From NCBI RefSeq assembly GCF_027587375.1, contig NZ_JAMXIC010000029.1, forward strand, positions 1-58,687: a DNA stretch of 58,687 bases, given 5' to 3'. A model generated the notes under the pieces. It was given only the letters and a program-made list of their open reading frames with translations, was not told where the DNA came from and made no database searches. Positions 51,656 to 58,687 of this stretch are shown piece by piece; position 1 is the stretch's first letter; each line of letters begins with the position of its first letter. The stretch comes from Arthrobacter sp. B2a2-09 (GTDB lineage: Bacteria > Actinomycetota > Actinomycetes > Actinomycetales > Micrococcaceae). The translations under genes were made by a program, and so were the position numbers.

Positions 51656-54600
51656 ATGGCTTGGAACAACCCGTCGATCCCGTGGTCGGAGTTCGAACGC
51701 ACGCTGTCGGACCGGCGAGTGCCGGAGATCGGCAAGGCCAAGGGAGACGGCGGTGACAGCCCCGCCTGGTCAAGGAAACGCGGGCCTTATCGTCCGGTCC
51801 CCCTCGATCCCGCAAGGACCGCATCGCGGGCGGGTGCCGCCGTCGTGCCTTATGCCGAACTGCACGCGCATTCGCACTACAGCTTCCTGGACGGCGCCTC
51901 CTCGCCCGAGAAAATGGTTGAGGAGGCCGTCCGGCTGGGTCTCCATGCCCTCGCGCTGACCGACCATGACGGCTTCTACGGGATCGTGCGAATGGCCGAG
52001 GCCGCCGAAGCCTACGAGCTGAAGACCGTGTTCGGCGCTGAGCTGTCGCTCGGACTCAGCAAACCCCAGCAAGGGGAAGCCGACCCCGAGGGTGACCATT
52101 TGCTCGTCCTCGCCCGCCAGGAAGAGGGCTACCACCGCTTGGCAGGGGCGATGACCGCCGCGCATCTGGCCGCCGATGCCGAGAAGGGCCACCCCATCTA
52201 TGACCTCGATGCGCTGGCGCATTCCCTGAGGGACCACTGCCTGGTGCTGACCGGATGCCGCAAAGGCTCAGTCCGGAGGGCCCTCATGAGCGACGGCGAG
52301 CAAGCCGCAGCCTTTGAAGTGGAGGCGTTGATCGAGAGATTCGGGCGCGAAAACGTGGTGGTGGAGCTCTTCGATCACGGGAATCCCCTCGACAGCAGCC
52401 ACAACGACGCCCTCGTCCGTATTGCCGAGCGAGCGGGCATACCTTTCATCGCCAGCAACGCCGTCCATTATGCGTCCCCGGAGGGATACCCGCTGGCAAC
52501 GGCCATGGCGGCTGTCCGGGCACGCCGCAGCCTGGAAGAACTCGACGGGTGGCTGCCCGCAAGCAGCGGCGCCCATCTGCGGAGCGGTTCCGAGATGGCA
52601 ACGCGGTTCGCCCGCTACCCCGGCGCGGTCGAACGGACCGTCGAAATCGCCGACGAGCTTGCGTTCCAGTTAAGGGCTGCCCGCCCGAAGCTGCCCAAGC
52701 TTGATGTTCCTGCAGGGCACAGCCTCATCACGTGGCTCCGTCAACTTGTTGAAGAAGGCGTCAGGGACAAGTACCCGGACGCCGACGAACGGGTCCATAG
52801 CCGGATCGAACAGGAACTCGCAGTGATCGAGGCGAAGAACTTCCCCGGCTATTTCCTGATTGTGCACGACATCGTGCAGTTTGCCCGTTCCCGCGGCATC
52901 CTCTGCCAAGGCCGGGGTTCCGCGGCGAACTCGGCCGTCTGTTACGCGCTGGGGATCACCGCCGTCGACAGTATTTTCTACAACCTTCCGTTTGAACGTT
53001 TCCTCTCCAGTCTCCGCGAGGAAGAACCGGATATCGACGTCGATTTCGACTCGGACCGGCGGGAAGAAGTCATCCAATACGTCTACGGGAAGTACGGACG
53101 GTTCAACGCGGCCCAGGTAGCGAATGTCATCAGTTACAGGCCGAAGAACGCCGTCAGGGACATAGCCAAGGCACTCGGCTACAGCCAGGGCCAGCAGGAT
53201 GCTTGGTCCAAGCGGCTCGATCACTGGGGCGATCTCAGCGAAGGCAAGACCCATAACATCCCGGCCCCGGTCCTGGACCTTGCTGATCAAATACTGGGCT
53301 TCCCCCGGCACTTGGGCATCCACTCCGGCGGTATGGTCCTCACCGAACGGCCTGTTGGCGAGGTGGTACCCATCGAGCGTGCCCGGATGGAAAACCGTAC
53401 GGTTCTGCAATGGGACAAGGACGATTGCGAATGGATGGGCCTGGTCAAGTTCGATCTTCTCGGGCTGGGCATGCTGGCAGCCCTGCAGTATTCCTTTGAT
53501 TTGATCGACAAACATTTCGGGGAACGTTGGACAATCGAGACCATCCCGCGGGAAGAACCGGCCGTCTACGACATGCTCTGCCGGGCCGACTCGATCGGGG
53601 TGTTCCAAGTGGAATCACGTGCCCAGATCAGCACGCTGCCGCGGCTGAAACCGAGGAAATTCTACGATCTGGTGGTCGAAATAGCCCTGATCCGGCCAGG
53701 GCCGGTCCAAGGCGGTGCCGTCCACCCGTACATCCGACGCCGCGCAGGCACTGAAGGCATCACGTACCTTCATCCATTGCTGGAGCCCGTGCTTGAGCGG
53801 ACATTGGGCGTGCCCTTGTTCCAGGAGCAGCTGATGCAGATGGCAGTTGCCGTGGGCGGCTGCACTGCCGAGGATGCGGACCTGCTCCGCCGCGCGATGG
53901 GCTCCAAACGGGGCCGGGAGAAGATCGAGTCGCTGGAGGCCAAGCTCTATGCGGGGATGGCGGCCAACGGGATCAGCAAGGACGACGCCGACGCCATCTA
54001 CGCCAAGATCCAGGCCTTTGCGAACTTCGGCTTCGCGGAATCCCATTCCCTGAGCTTCGCGGTGTTGGTCTACGCAAGCTCGTGGCTGAAGCTGCACTAT
54101 CCTGGCGCATTCCTCGCGTCCCTGCTCCGGGCACAACCCATGGGCTTCTACTCCCCGCAAACCCTCGTGGCGGATGCCCGCAGGCACGGGGTCCACGTGT
54201 TGCGCCCGGATGTTCTCCATTCCCTTGCGGAGGCAACCCTCGAAGTGCTCGACGAGGCTACAGGGGCCGAAGCGGGCCAGACGGGCGGCATGGATTCCTG
54301 CCTGGACTTCCACCAGCCGAAGATCGGCCTCTTCCAGCAGGATCAACCGCGCGAGGACCACTTGCACCGACGGGATGGCTCACACGCGGTGCGGCTGGGG
54401 CTCGACGGCGTCACGTCCATCGGGACCGAGGTGGCGAAGCGGATCGTCGCTGAGCGTGAGGAGCATGGCGCCTACCTGGACATGGCGGATCTGTCCCGCC
54501 GCGCGAATCTGAGCGCGGACCAGCTGGAGGCACTCGCGTCAGCCGGCGCACTCGATTCGCTGGGGATGAACCGCCGCGAAGCACTGTGGCAGGCCGGCGA

Positions 54601-55087
54601 TGCCGCGCTCGAGCGGGAAGGACAATTGCCAGGGACCCACGTCGCCGTCCAGCCGCCCCTGCTGCCCGAGCTCTCCCCCCAGGAAAATGTTGCCTACGAC
54701 ATGTGGGCCACAGGCATCAGTACCGATGACCACCCGATGCGCCATGCCCGCGGAGCCCTGGATTCCAGGGGTGTGCTGCGGGTGGACCGGCTCTCCCAGG
54801 TCGAGTCCGGCACGCGTGTTGAAGTGGCCGGTGTCGTTACCCACCGCCAACGCCCCCAGACCGCGCAAGGGATCACCTTCGTCAATCTGGAGGACGAGAG
54901 CGGCATCCTCAACGTCATCTGCAGCGTTGGCCTCTGGAAGAGGCATCGCCGCGTAGCCCGGGAATCATCCGCACTGATCGTTCGAGGACTCCTTGAACGA
55001 TCGCCGGAAGGAGTCACCAATCTCGTGGCCGACAAGCTGGAACCCCTGGTCCTGACAGTGAAGTCCAACTCCCGTGACTTCAGGTAG
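51656..55087 (+). CDS. dnaE2: Error-prone DNA polymerase DnaE2
   Basis: A 1143-residue C-family polymerase that does mutagenic repair synthesis after DNA damage. The PHP domain begins HAHSHYSFLDGASSPE (~71-86). Catalytic aspartates lie in PDIDVDFDSDRREEV. The finger motif GRGSAANSAVCYALGIT and an OB-fold tail (~1020-1110) follow. The C-terminus lacks the clamp-binding tail of DnaE1. It is the last gene of the SOS-controlled imuA'-imuB-dnaE2 block and overlaps the convergent ThuA gene by 8 bp. Confidence 0.95.
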   Translation: MAWNNPSIPWSEFERTLSDRRVPEIGKAKGDGGDSPAWSRKRGPYRPVPLDPARTASRAGAAVVPYAELHAHSHYSFLDGASSPEKMVEEAVRLGLHALALTDHDGFYGIVRMAEAAEAYELKTVFGAELSLGLSKPQQGEADPEGDHLLVLARQEEGYHRLAGAMTAAHLAADAEKGHPIYDLDALAHSLRDHCLVLTGCRKGSVRRALMSDGEQAAAFEVEALIERFGRENVVVELFDHGNPLDSSHNDALVRIAERAGIPFIASNAVHYASPEGYPLATAMAAVRARRSLEELDGWLPASSGAHLRSGSEMATRFARYPGAVERTVEIADELAFQLRAARPKLPKLDVPAGHSLITWLRQLVEEGVRDKYPDADERVHSRIEQELAVIEAKNFPGYFLIVHDIVQFARSRGILCQGRGSAANSAVCYALGITAVDSIFYNLPFERFLSSLREEEPDIDVDFDSDRREEVIQYVYGKYGRFNAAQVANVISYRPKNAVRDIAKALGYSQGQQDAWSKRLDHWGDLSEGKTHNIPAPVLDLADQILGFPRHLGIHSGGMVLTERPVGEVVPIERARMENRTVLQWDKDDCEWMGLVKFDLLGLGMLAALQYSFDLIDKHFGERWTIETIPREEPAVYDMLCRADSIGVFQVESRAQISTLPRLKPRKFYDLVVEIALIRPGPVQGGAVHPYIRRRAGTEGITYLHPLLEPVLERTLGVPLFQEQLMQMAVAVGGCTAEDADLLRRAMGSKRGREKIESLEAKLYAGMAANGISKDDADAIYAKIQAFANFGFAESHSLSFAVLVYASSWLKLHYPGAFLASLLRAQPMGFYSPQTLVADARRHGVHVLRPDVLHSLAEATLEVLDEATGAEAGQTGGMDSCLDFHQPKIGLFQQDQPREDHLHRRDGSHAVRLGLDGVTSIGTEVAKRIVAEREEHGAYLDMADLSRRANLSADQLEALASAGALDSLGMNRREALWQAGDAALEREGQLPGTHVAVQPPLLPELSPQENVAYDMWATGISTDDHPMRHARGALDSRGVLRVDRLSQVESGTRVEVAGVVTHRQRPQTAQGITFVNLEDESGILNVICSVGLWKRHRRVARESSALIVRGLLERSPEGVTNLVADKLEPLVLTVKSNSRDFR

Positions 55088-55829
55088 CCAAAAACCAGTC
55101 CCGGGCCGGGTTGGTCACTGCCGGCGCATCCCGGAACTGTTCGGGCTGCGCAACCCATCCCACGCTGTTGGCGATGACCCTCTGGATCTGCGGCTGGTGG
55201 TAGACGGGGTATTCCTGGTCACCGGGGCTGAAGTAGAAGATCCGCCCCTTCCCGCGAGAGAAGGTCACGCCGGAGCGGAACACCTCGCCGCCTTCGAAGG
55301 AGCTGATGAAGATCAGGTCGTCCGGCTCCGGTATGTCGAAGAGTTCGCCGTACATCTCCTGCTTGGGGATCAGAATGGGGCTTTCGACGCCGGCGGCGAT
55401 CGGGTGCGATGGCTTGACCGTCCACACGAGCTCGCGTTCGCCGTCGTTCCGCCACTTGAGCGAGCACGTGGTGCCGAGCAGCCGCGTGAAGATTTTCGCG
55501 AAATGCCCTGAGTGCAGCACCACGAGTCCCATCCCGCCCAGGACATGCCGCTGGACGCGTTCCACTACCTCATCGCTCACCTCGTGGTGCGCGATGTGCC
55601 CCCACCAGAGCAGGACGTCGGTGGCAGCAAGGGTTTCCTCATCCAGGCCGTGTTCGGGATCGGCGAGGGTCGCCGTCGTGATTTCAGCATCCGGGTAGAA
55701 GCTCCGCAAGCCCGCCGCAATGACACCATGGATGCCGTCCGGGTACATTTCCGCCATGGTGTCCGGCTGGTTGTGGGCCTCGTGGACGCCTTCGTTCCAG
55801 ACGACGATCTTCAGTTTCTTGTCGGTCAT
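55080..55829 (-). CDS. ThuA-domain protein
   Basis: 249 residues. The class I glutamine-amidotransferase-like ThuA fold carries LLWWGHIAHHEVSD and VVLHSGHFAKIF. ThuA was first linked to trehalose/sucrose/maltitol use in rhizobia; the biochemical role is not settled. Its ATG overlaps the stop of the Gfo/Idh gene (TGATG), so the two form one operon. The 3' end overlaps dnaE2 tail to tail. Confidence 0.88.
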   Translation of the reverse strand: MTDKKLKIVVWNEGVHEAHNQPDTMAEMYPDGIHGVIAAGLRSFYPDAEITTATLADPEHGLDEETLAATDVLLWWGHIAHHEVSDEVVERVQRHVLGGMGLVVLHSGHFAKIFTRLLGTTCSLKWRNDGERELVWTVKPSHPIAAGVESPILIPKQEMYGELFDIPEPDDLIFISSFEGGEVFRSGVTFSRGKGRIFYFSPGDQEYPVYHQPQIQRVIANSVGWVAQPEQFRDAPAVTNPARDWFLAT

Positions 55830-56932
55830 CAGAGCACCACTTCGCGTTGTTCGAGGGCGGACTTGTAGCAGGCATCAAGGATAAGGGCCCGGCTCAGGGC
55901 TAGCGATCCGTCGTGTTGTCCCCAGACCGTTTCCCCGCCGCGGACGGCGGCAATGAAGTCGTCGACGACGGCCTGGTGGGCAAGGCCGGGAATCGCTTCG
56001 GGCTCGTAGTCGGCGTTTTCGCCGTCCTTCTCGGTGAAGATCCTCAGGCTGCCGACCGGCTGCAGTGGGGCGCCGACGGCGCGCAGTTCAGCACCGCCGT
56101 CGGTCCCGTAGACCGTGAAGTCGAGCAGGTCGTCCACCTCGCGGTAGCTCGCCCAACCCGCTTCGAGGATCAGGGTGCCGCCGCCTTCAAGCCGGATGAA
56201 GGCAGTGGCAAAGTCCTCTACTTCAAACTTGTGGCTCGCGGTCCCTGCGGTGTAACGGGCATTGCCGCCACGGCCCTGCGGACCCAGCTCCGAGTGCGTC
56301 TGCGCAGAGACGGACAGGACCTTGGGCTCGCCCAACAGGTGGAGCGAGTAGTCCAGCACGTGTACTCCGATGTCAGCCAGCGGACCGCCGCCGGCCAGCT
56401 CCGGGTTCGTGAACCAGCTGCCCAGGGTGGGGATGCCGGAGCGGCGCAGCCAGGAACCCTTGGCGTAGTACGGCCGTCCGAGTCCGCCGTCGTCGATGAT
56501 GCTCTTGAGTTTTTGGATGTCGCCACGGCGGCGGTGGTTGAACGCAATGTCCAAGACCCGGCCGGCCTTCCGGGCTGCCTCGACCATGGCGCGTCCTTCT
56601 TCGCCGTTGCGTGCCAGTGGCTTTTCGCTCAGCACGTGCAGTCCGCGCTCCAGGGCCGCTATGGAGATCGGGGCGTGCAGGAAGGTGGGAACGGCGACAC
56701 TGATCGCGTCCAAACCTTCCAGTTCGATCATGTCTTCCCAGCGGGCGAAAGAATGCGGAATGCCGTATTCCTGCTTCATCTGGTCGAGGAGATCTTCTTC
56801 CATCCCGACGACGGCGACGATATCCACGCCTTCGATGCTGCTGTAAGCCTTAAGGTGCTGTTGACCAGCCCATCCGATGCCCACAACGCCCACCTTGAGG
56901 CTTGCTGACGTTGCTTGCTGCTGAATGCCCAC
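55829..56932 (-). CDS. Gfo/Idh/MocA-family oxidoreductase
   Basis: 367 residues. The N-terminal Rossmann domain has VGVVGIGWAGQQHLKAYSS, and the family EKP motif is LSEKPLARNGEEG. The C-terminal alpha/beta domain has GGGPLADIGVHVLDYSLHLLG with the catalytic His and Asp. These enzymes oxidise sugars or inositols with NAD(P). The GTG at 56932 follows ACAGGAATACC; an ATG at 56953 is possible. It pairs with thuA, likely in sugar breakdown. Confidence 0.9.
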   Translation of the reverse strand: MGIQQQATSASLKVGVVGIGWAGQQHLKAYSSIEGVDIVAVVGMEEDLLDQMKQEYGIPHSFARWEDMIELEGLDAISVAVPTFLHAPISIAALERGLHVLSEKPLARNGEEGRAMVEAARKAGRVLDIAFNHRRRGDIQKLKSIIDDGGLGRPYYAKGSWLRRSGIPTLGSWFTNPELAGGGPLADIGVHVLDYSLHLLGEPKVLSVSAQTHSELGPQGRGGNARYTAGTASHKFEVEDFATAFIRLEGGGTLILEAGWASYREVDDLLDFTVYGTDGGAELRAVGAPLQPVGSLRIFTEKDGENADYEPEAIPGLAHQAVVDDFIAAVRGGETVWGQHDGSLALSRALILDACYKSALEQREVVL

Positions 56933-57008
56933 GGTATTCCTGTCTTTTCTCATATCTCGGGTTAGGGGCCAATAAATACGCTTTCATGGGCATCCAAAGA
57001 GCGTCAAT

Positions 57009-57021
57009 CGCTTAAGCGCTT
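57009..57021. promoter_or_regulatory. Candidate LacI operator before the thuA-gfo operon
   Basis: CGCTTAAGCG (57009-57018) and the overlapping AAGCGCTT (57014-57021, centred on CG) form symmetric sites in the 176-bp gap between the divergent Gfo/Idh and LacI genes. Confidence 0.6.
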
Positions 57022-57108
57022 CGACTTTTCGCCTTTCCGGATCCGGGCATGCCACGAGCGGTCGTGGCCCGGCATACGCCTAGACTGAGGGCCGGAAAAG
57101 GAGTCGCC

Positions 57109-58233
57109 ATGGCCAAGAAACCAACAATCTACGACGTCGCCGAGCGCGCCGTCGTCTCGATCGCGACGGTATCGCTCTCCTTCACCCAGCCGCACCGGGT
57201 GCGCGAATCCACCCGGAAATTGGTGATGGAAGCCGCACACGAACTCGGCTACCTGCCCAGTGCCAGCGCCAGGGGCCTGGCCCGGGGGAAAACGGGAGCA
57301 ATCGGCCTTTTCTCCTACGACTACTTCAACCGCGCAGGCGCCGGCGCGGCCCGTATCCACGGCGATGCGGACGCCCTCCTGCCCCGGGATCTGTTCTCCG
57401 ACGACGCGAACGAGGAGTTTCGCCTCTTCCCGCTGTATCACGACGAGGTGCAGCGCGGCGTCGAAATGGAATGCCGCAGGCGTGGCTTCGTACTCATGGT
57501 CGGCGAGGGCGGTGGCGGAAGATCCGAGGCCGATATCAACGACGTTGCCGGCCGTGTGGACGGCTTGGCGGTGTTCCCGAACACTTTTCCTGTTGAGGTC
57601 CTGAGGCGGATCGCCGAACGGATTCCGGTAGTGGAGCTGGCCGATCCGCCGGAAGAGACCGGGCTGAACCGCGTCTCGGTCGAGAACACCGAAGGCATGC
57701 GGGTCCTCACCAACCACTTGATCCACCACCACGGACACCGTGCCATCACCTTTTCAGGCCCGTCTGGCTCGCCGGACCGCGAGCAGCGCTTTGCCGGGTA
57801 CGTCCACGCCATGGCAGAGGCGGGGCTGGACACCCAAACGCTGCCCGCACCTGGGCGGGACGCGGCCGGCACGTTGCGCTCCGGGGTCAACCTCGCCAAA
57901 GACGCGGACGCAACCATCAAGCGGCTGATAGCCGGCGCCGCACTTCCTGAAGCCCTTGTCTGTTCCGTCGATGCCGAAGCAATCCTGTATCTGGATGCCC
58001 TGGAACGGGCCGGGGTGGAAGTGCCGGGACGGATTGCCGTGACGGGTTTTGATGGCTTGGCGGCTGGCCGCGTCAATCGCCCCACACTCACCACCGTCAG
58101 GCAGCCCATGATCGCCCTCGGGCGCGCCGCCGCCAGCATCCTCATCCACCAGATCGCCAATCCCGGATCCGCGCCGGTGGCCCAAGAGCTACCGGTGAAG
58201 CTTGTAGTCCGGGAAAGCTGCGGTTGCGGCTGA
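57109..58233 (+). CDS. LacI-family transcriptional regulator
   Basis: 374 residues. The HTH reads TIYDVAERAVVSIATVSLSF and is followed by the minor-groove hinge (YLPSASARGLARGKTGAI). The core is a sugar-binding-protein-like dimer, with a C-terminal RESCGCG tail. The ATG at 57109 follows AAAAGGAGTCGCC. It diverges from the Gfo/Idh-ThuA operon and probably represses it. Confidence 0.9.
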   Translation: MAKKPTIYDVAERAVVSIATVSLSFTQPHRVRESTRKLVMEAAHELGYLPSASARGLARGKTGAIGLFSYDYFNRAGAGAARIHGDADALLPRDLFSDDANEEFRLFPLYHDEVQRGVEMECRRRGFVLMVGEGGGGRSEADINDVAGRVDGLAVFPNTFPVEVLRRIAERIPVVELADPPEETGLNRVSVENTEGMRVLTNHLIHHHGHRAITFSGPSGSPDREQRFAGYVHAMAEAGLDTQTLPAPGRDAAGTLRSGVNLAKDADATIKRLIAGAALPEALVCSVDAEAILYLDALERAGVEVPGRIAVTGFDGLAAGRVNRPTLTTVRQPMIALGRAAASILIHQIANPGSAPVAQELPVKLVVRESCGCG

Positions 58234-58274
58234 ACTCCAATCGCTACCGTGGCGAGGAGCCCTTTAACGGGGAA

Positions 58275-58310
58275 CGCGCCCCCGCTGCTCGATCCGGCAG
58301 CGGGGGCGCG
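58275..58310. terminator. Bidirectional terminator between LacI gene and glgP
   Basis: CGCGCCCCCGCTGC (58275-58288) pairs perfectly with GCAGCGGGGGCGCG (58297-58310) around an 8-nt loop. It stands between convergent genes, only 5 bp before the glgP stop. Confidence 0.85.
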
Positions 58311-58315
58311 CACTT

Positions 58316-58687
58316 TCAGGCGTTGGCGATCAGCCCCAGTTCGGCCTTCGAGACCAGGGAGGGATGCTTCGGGAAAACCCGGACGGTGTAGCCGAAGGAT
58401 CCGGAGCGGTTGATCAGGATGGAACCGGTGAACAGGTGGCGCCCGTTGCCGAGGTCTTCTGTTTCGGTCAGCTCGACCAGAGCCACCTCTTCCAGCTCGT
58501 CTCCGTCCTGGGCCCGGCCATACGCCACTTCAACCGACACGTCCTCGGGCGTGAGTTCGTGGAGGGAGATGTAGGCGTTGACCTGGAGGGTGTCCCCGAT
58601 CTGCGGCTCTTCGGAGACGCCCACGGAATCGACGTGTTCCACGATCAGCTGCGGCCAGGCGTTGCGGACCTTGGTGGTCCAGGCCGC
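58316..58687 (-). CDS. glgP: Alpha-glucan phosphorylase, C-terminal part (cut by window edge)
   Basis: The frame stays open to the window edge (58687); about 123 C-terminal residues are seen. WTTKVRNAWPQLIVEHV and GSILINRSGSFGYTVRVFPKHPSL match the C-terminal region of the DUF3417-type alpha-glucan (glycogen) phosphorylase found in actinobacteria, which releases glucose 1-phosphate from glycogen. Only the tail can be judged; the catalytic part with its pyridoxal phosphate site is outside the window. Confidence 0.8.
   Translation of the reverse strand, partial: AAWTTKVRNAWPQLIVEHVDSVGVSEEPQIGDTLQVNAYISLHELTPEDVSVEVAYGRAQDGDELEEVALVELTETEDLGNGRHLFTGSILINRSGSFGYTVRVFPKHPSLVSKAELGLIANA

Noticed and set aside
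1..58687. CRISPR arrays, insertion sequences or prophage genes
   Set aside because: I saw no regularly spaced repeats, no transposase or integrase motif, and no phage structural genes in the window.

Overview
The window looks like chromosomal DNA from a high-GC actinobacterium of the Micrococcaceae, probably Arthrobacter, Paenarthrobacter or Pseudarthrobacter. The evidence is the codon bias toward G/C in third positions, a DUF222/HNH endonuclease gene at the left edge, a class Ib nrdHIEF operon, an imuA'-imuB-dnaE2 mutasome behind a Cheo-box-like LexA site, and many carbohydrate-type regulators. This placement is inferred from gene content only.

Layout. 1-2.2 kb: tail of a DUF222/HNH gene, a broken DUF2087 gene and pheA. 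2.2-6.6 kb: the nrdH-nrdI-nrdE-nrdF operon (minus strand) with an NrdR-box-like palindrome and DnaA-box-like motifs upstream. 6.7-8.3 kb: a LysR regulator and a DUF2004 protein. 8.4-12.4 kb: metF-metE (minus) and a small conserved protein. 12.4-16.9 kb: a ROK regulator and a sugar ABC importer (minus). 17-19.9 kb: a phosphotransferase-fold protein, an RsmC/RlmG-type methyltransferase, a cupin and tRNA-Ala(GGC). 20.1-24.4 kb: a complete-looking gamma-butyrolactone (A-factor-type) signalling locus: an AfsA-family synthase, two ArpA/ScbR-like TetR receptors, two reductases and three 22-bp ARE-like palindromes of identical 7-8-7 geometry. This is the most unusual part of the window, because such systems are best known from Streptomyces.

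24.4-29.3 kb: a GntR/UTRA regulator diverges from an MFS transporter, nucleoside hydrolase, deaminase and ribokinase operon, which reads as nucleoside uptake and breakdown. 29.3-33.8 kb: an amidohydrolase, a sodium:solute symporter with a small membrane partner, and a divergent LacI regulator with a perfect 20-bp palindrome between them. 33.8-37.4 kb: a TetR regulator diverges from agmatine deiminase plus an amidase-signature enzyme. 37.4-38.3 kb: a TatB-like protein and a membrane protein.

38.4-42.6 kb: a cassette of about 4.2 kb bounded by a 22-bp direct repeat. It holds an F420-dependent-reductase-like protein, two paralogous LLM flavin oxidoreductases, a MarR regulator with two phased operators, and a [4Fe-4S] ferredoxin-like protein. 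42.6-44.1 kb: a CadD-like membrane protein and another phosphotransferase-fold protein. 44.3-49.3 kb: a Dpp/Nik-type ABC importer with a fused double permease, behind a Fur-family (possibly Zur) box. 49.3-55.1 kb: the SOS mutasome imuA'-imuB-dnaE2. 55.1-58.2 kb: ThuA, Gfo/Idh/MocA and a LacI regulator. The right edge holds the 3' end of an alpha-glucan phosphorylase gene (minus).

Most catabolic blocks follow one plan: a regulator diverges from its operon, and a palindrome lies in the gap between them. Overlapping ATGA/GTGA/TGATG junctions within the operons indicate translational coupling.
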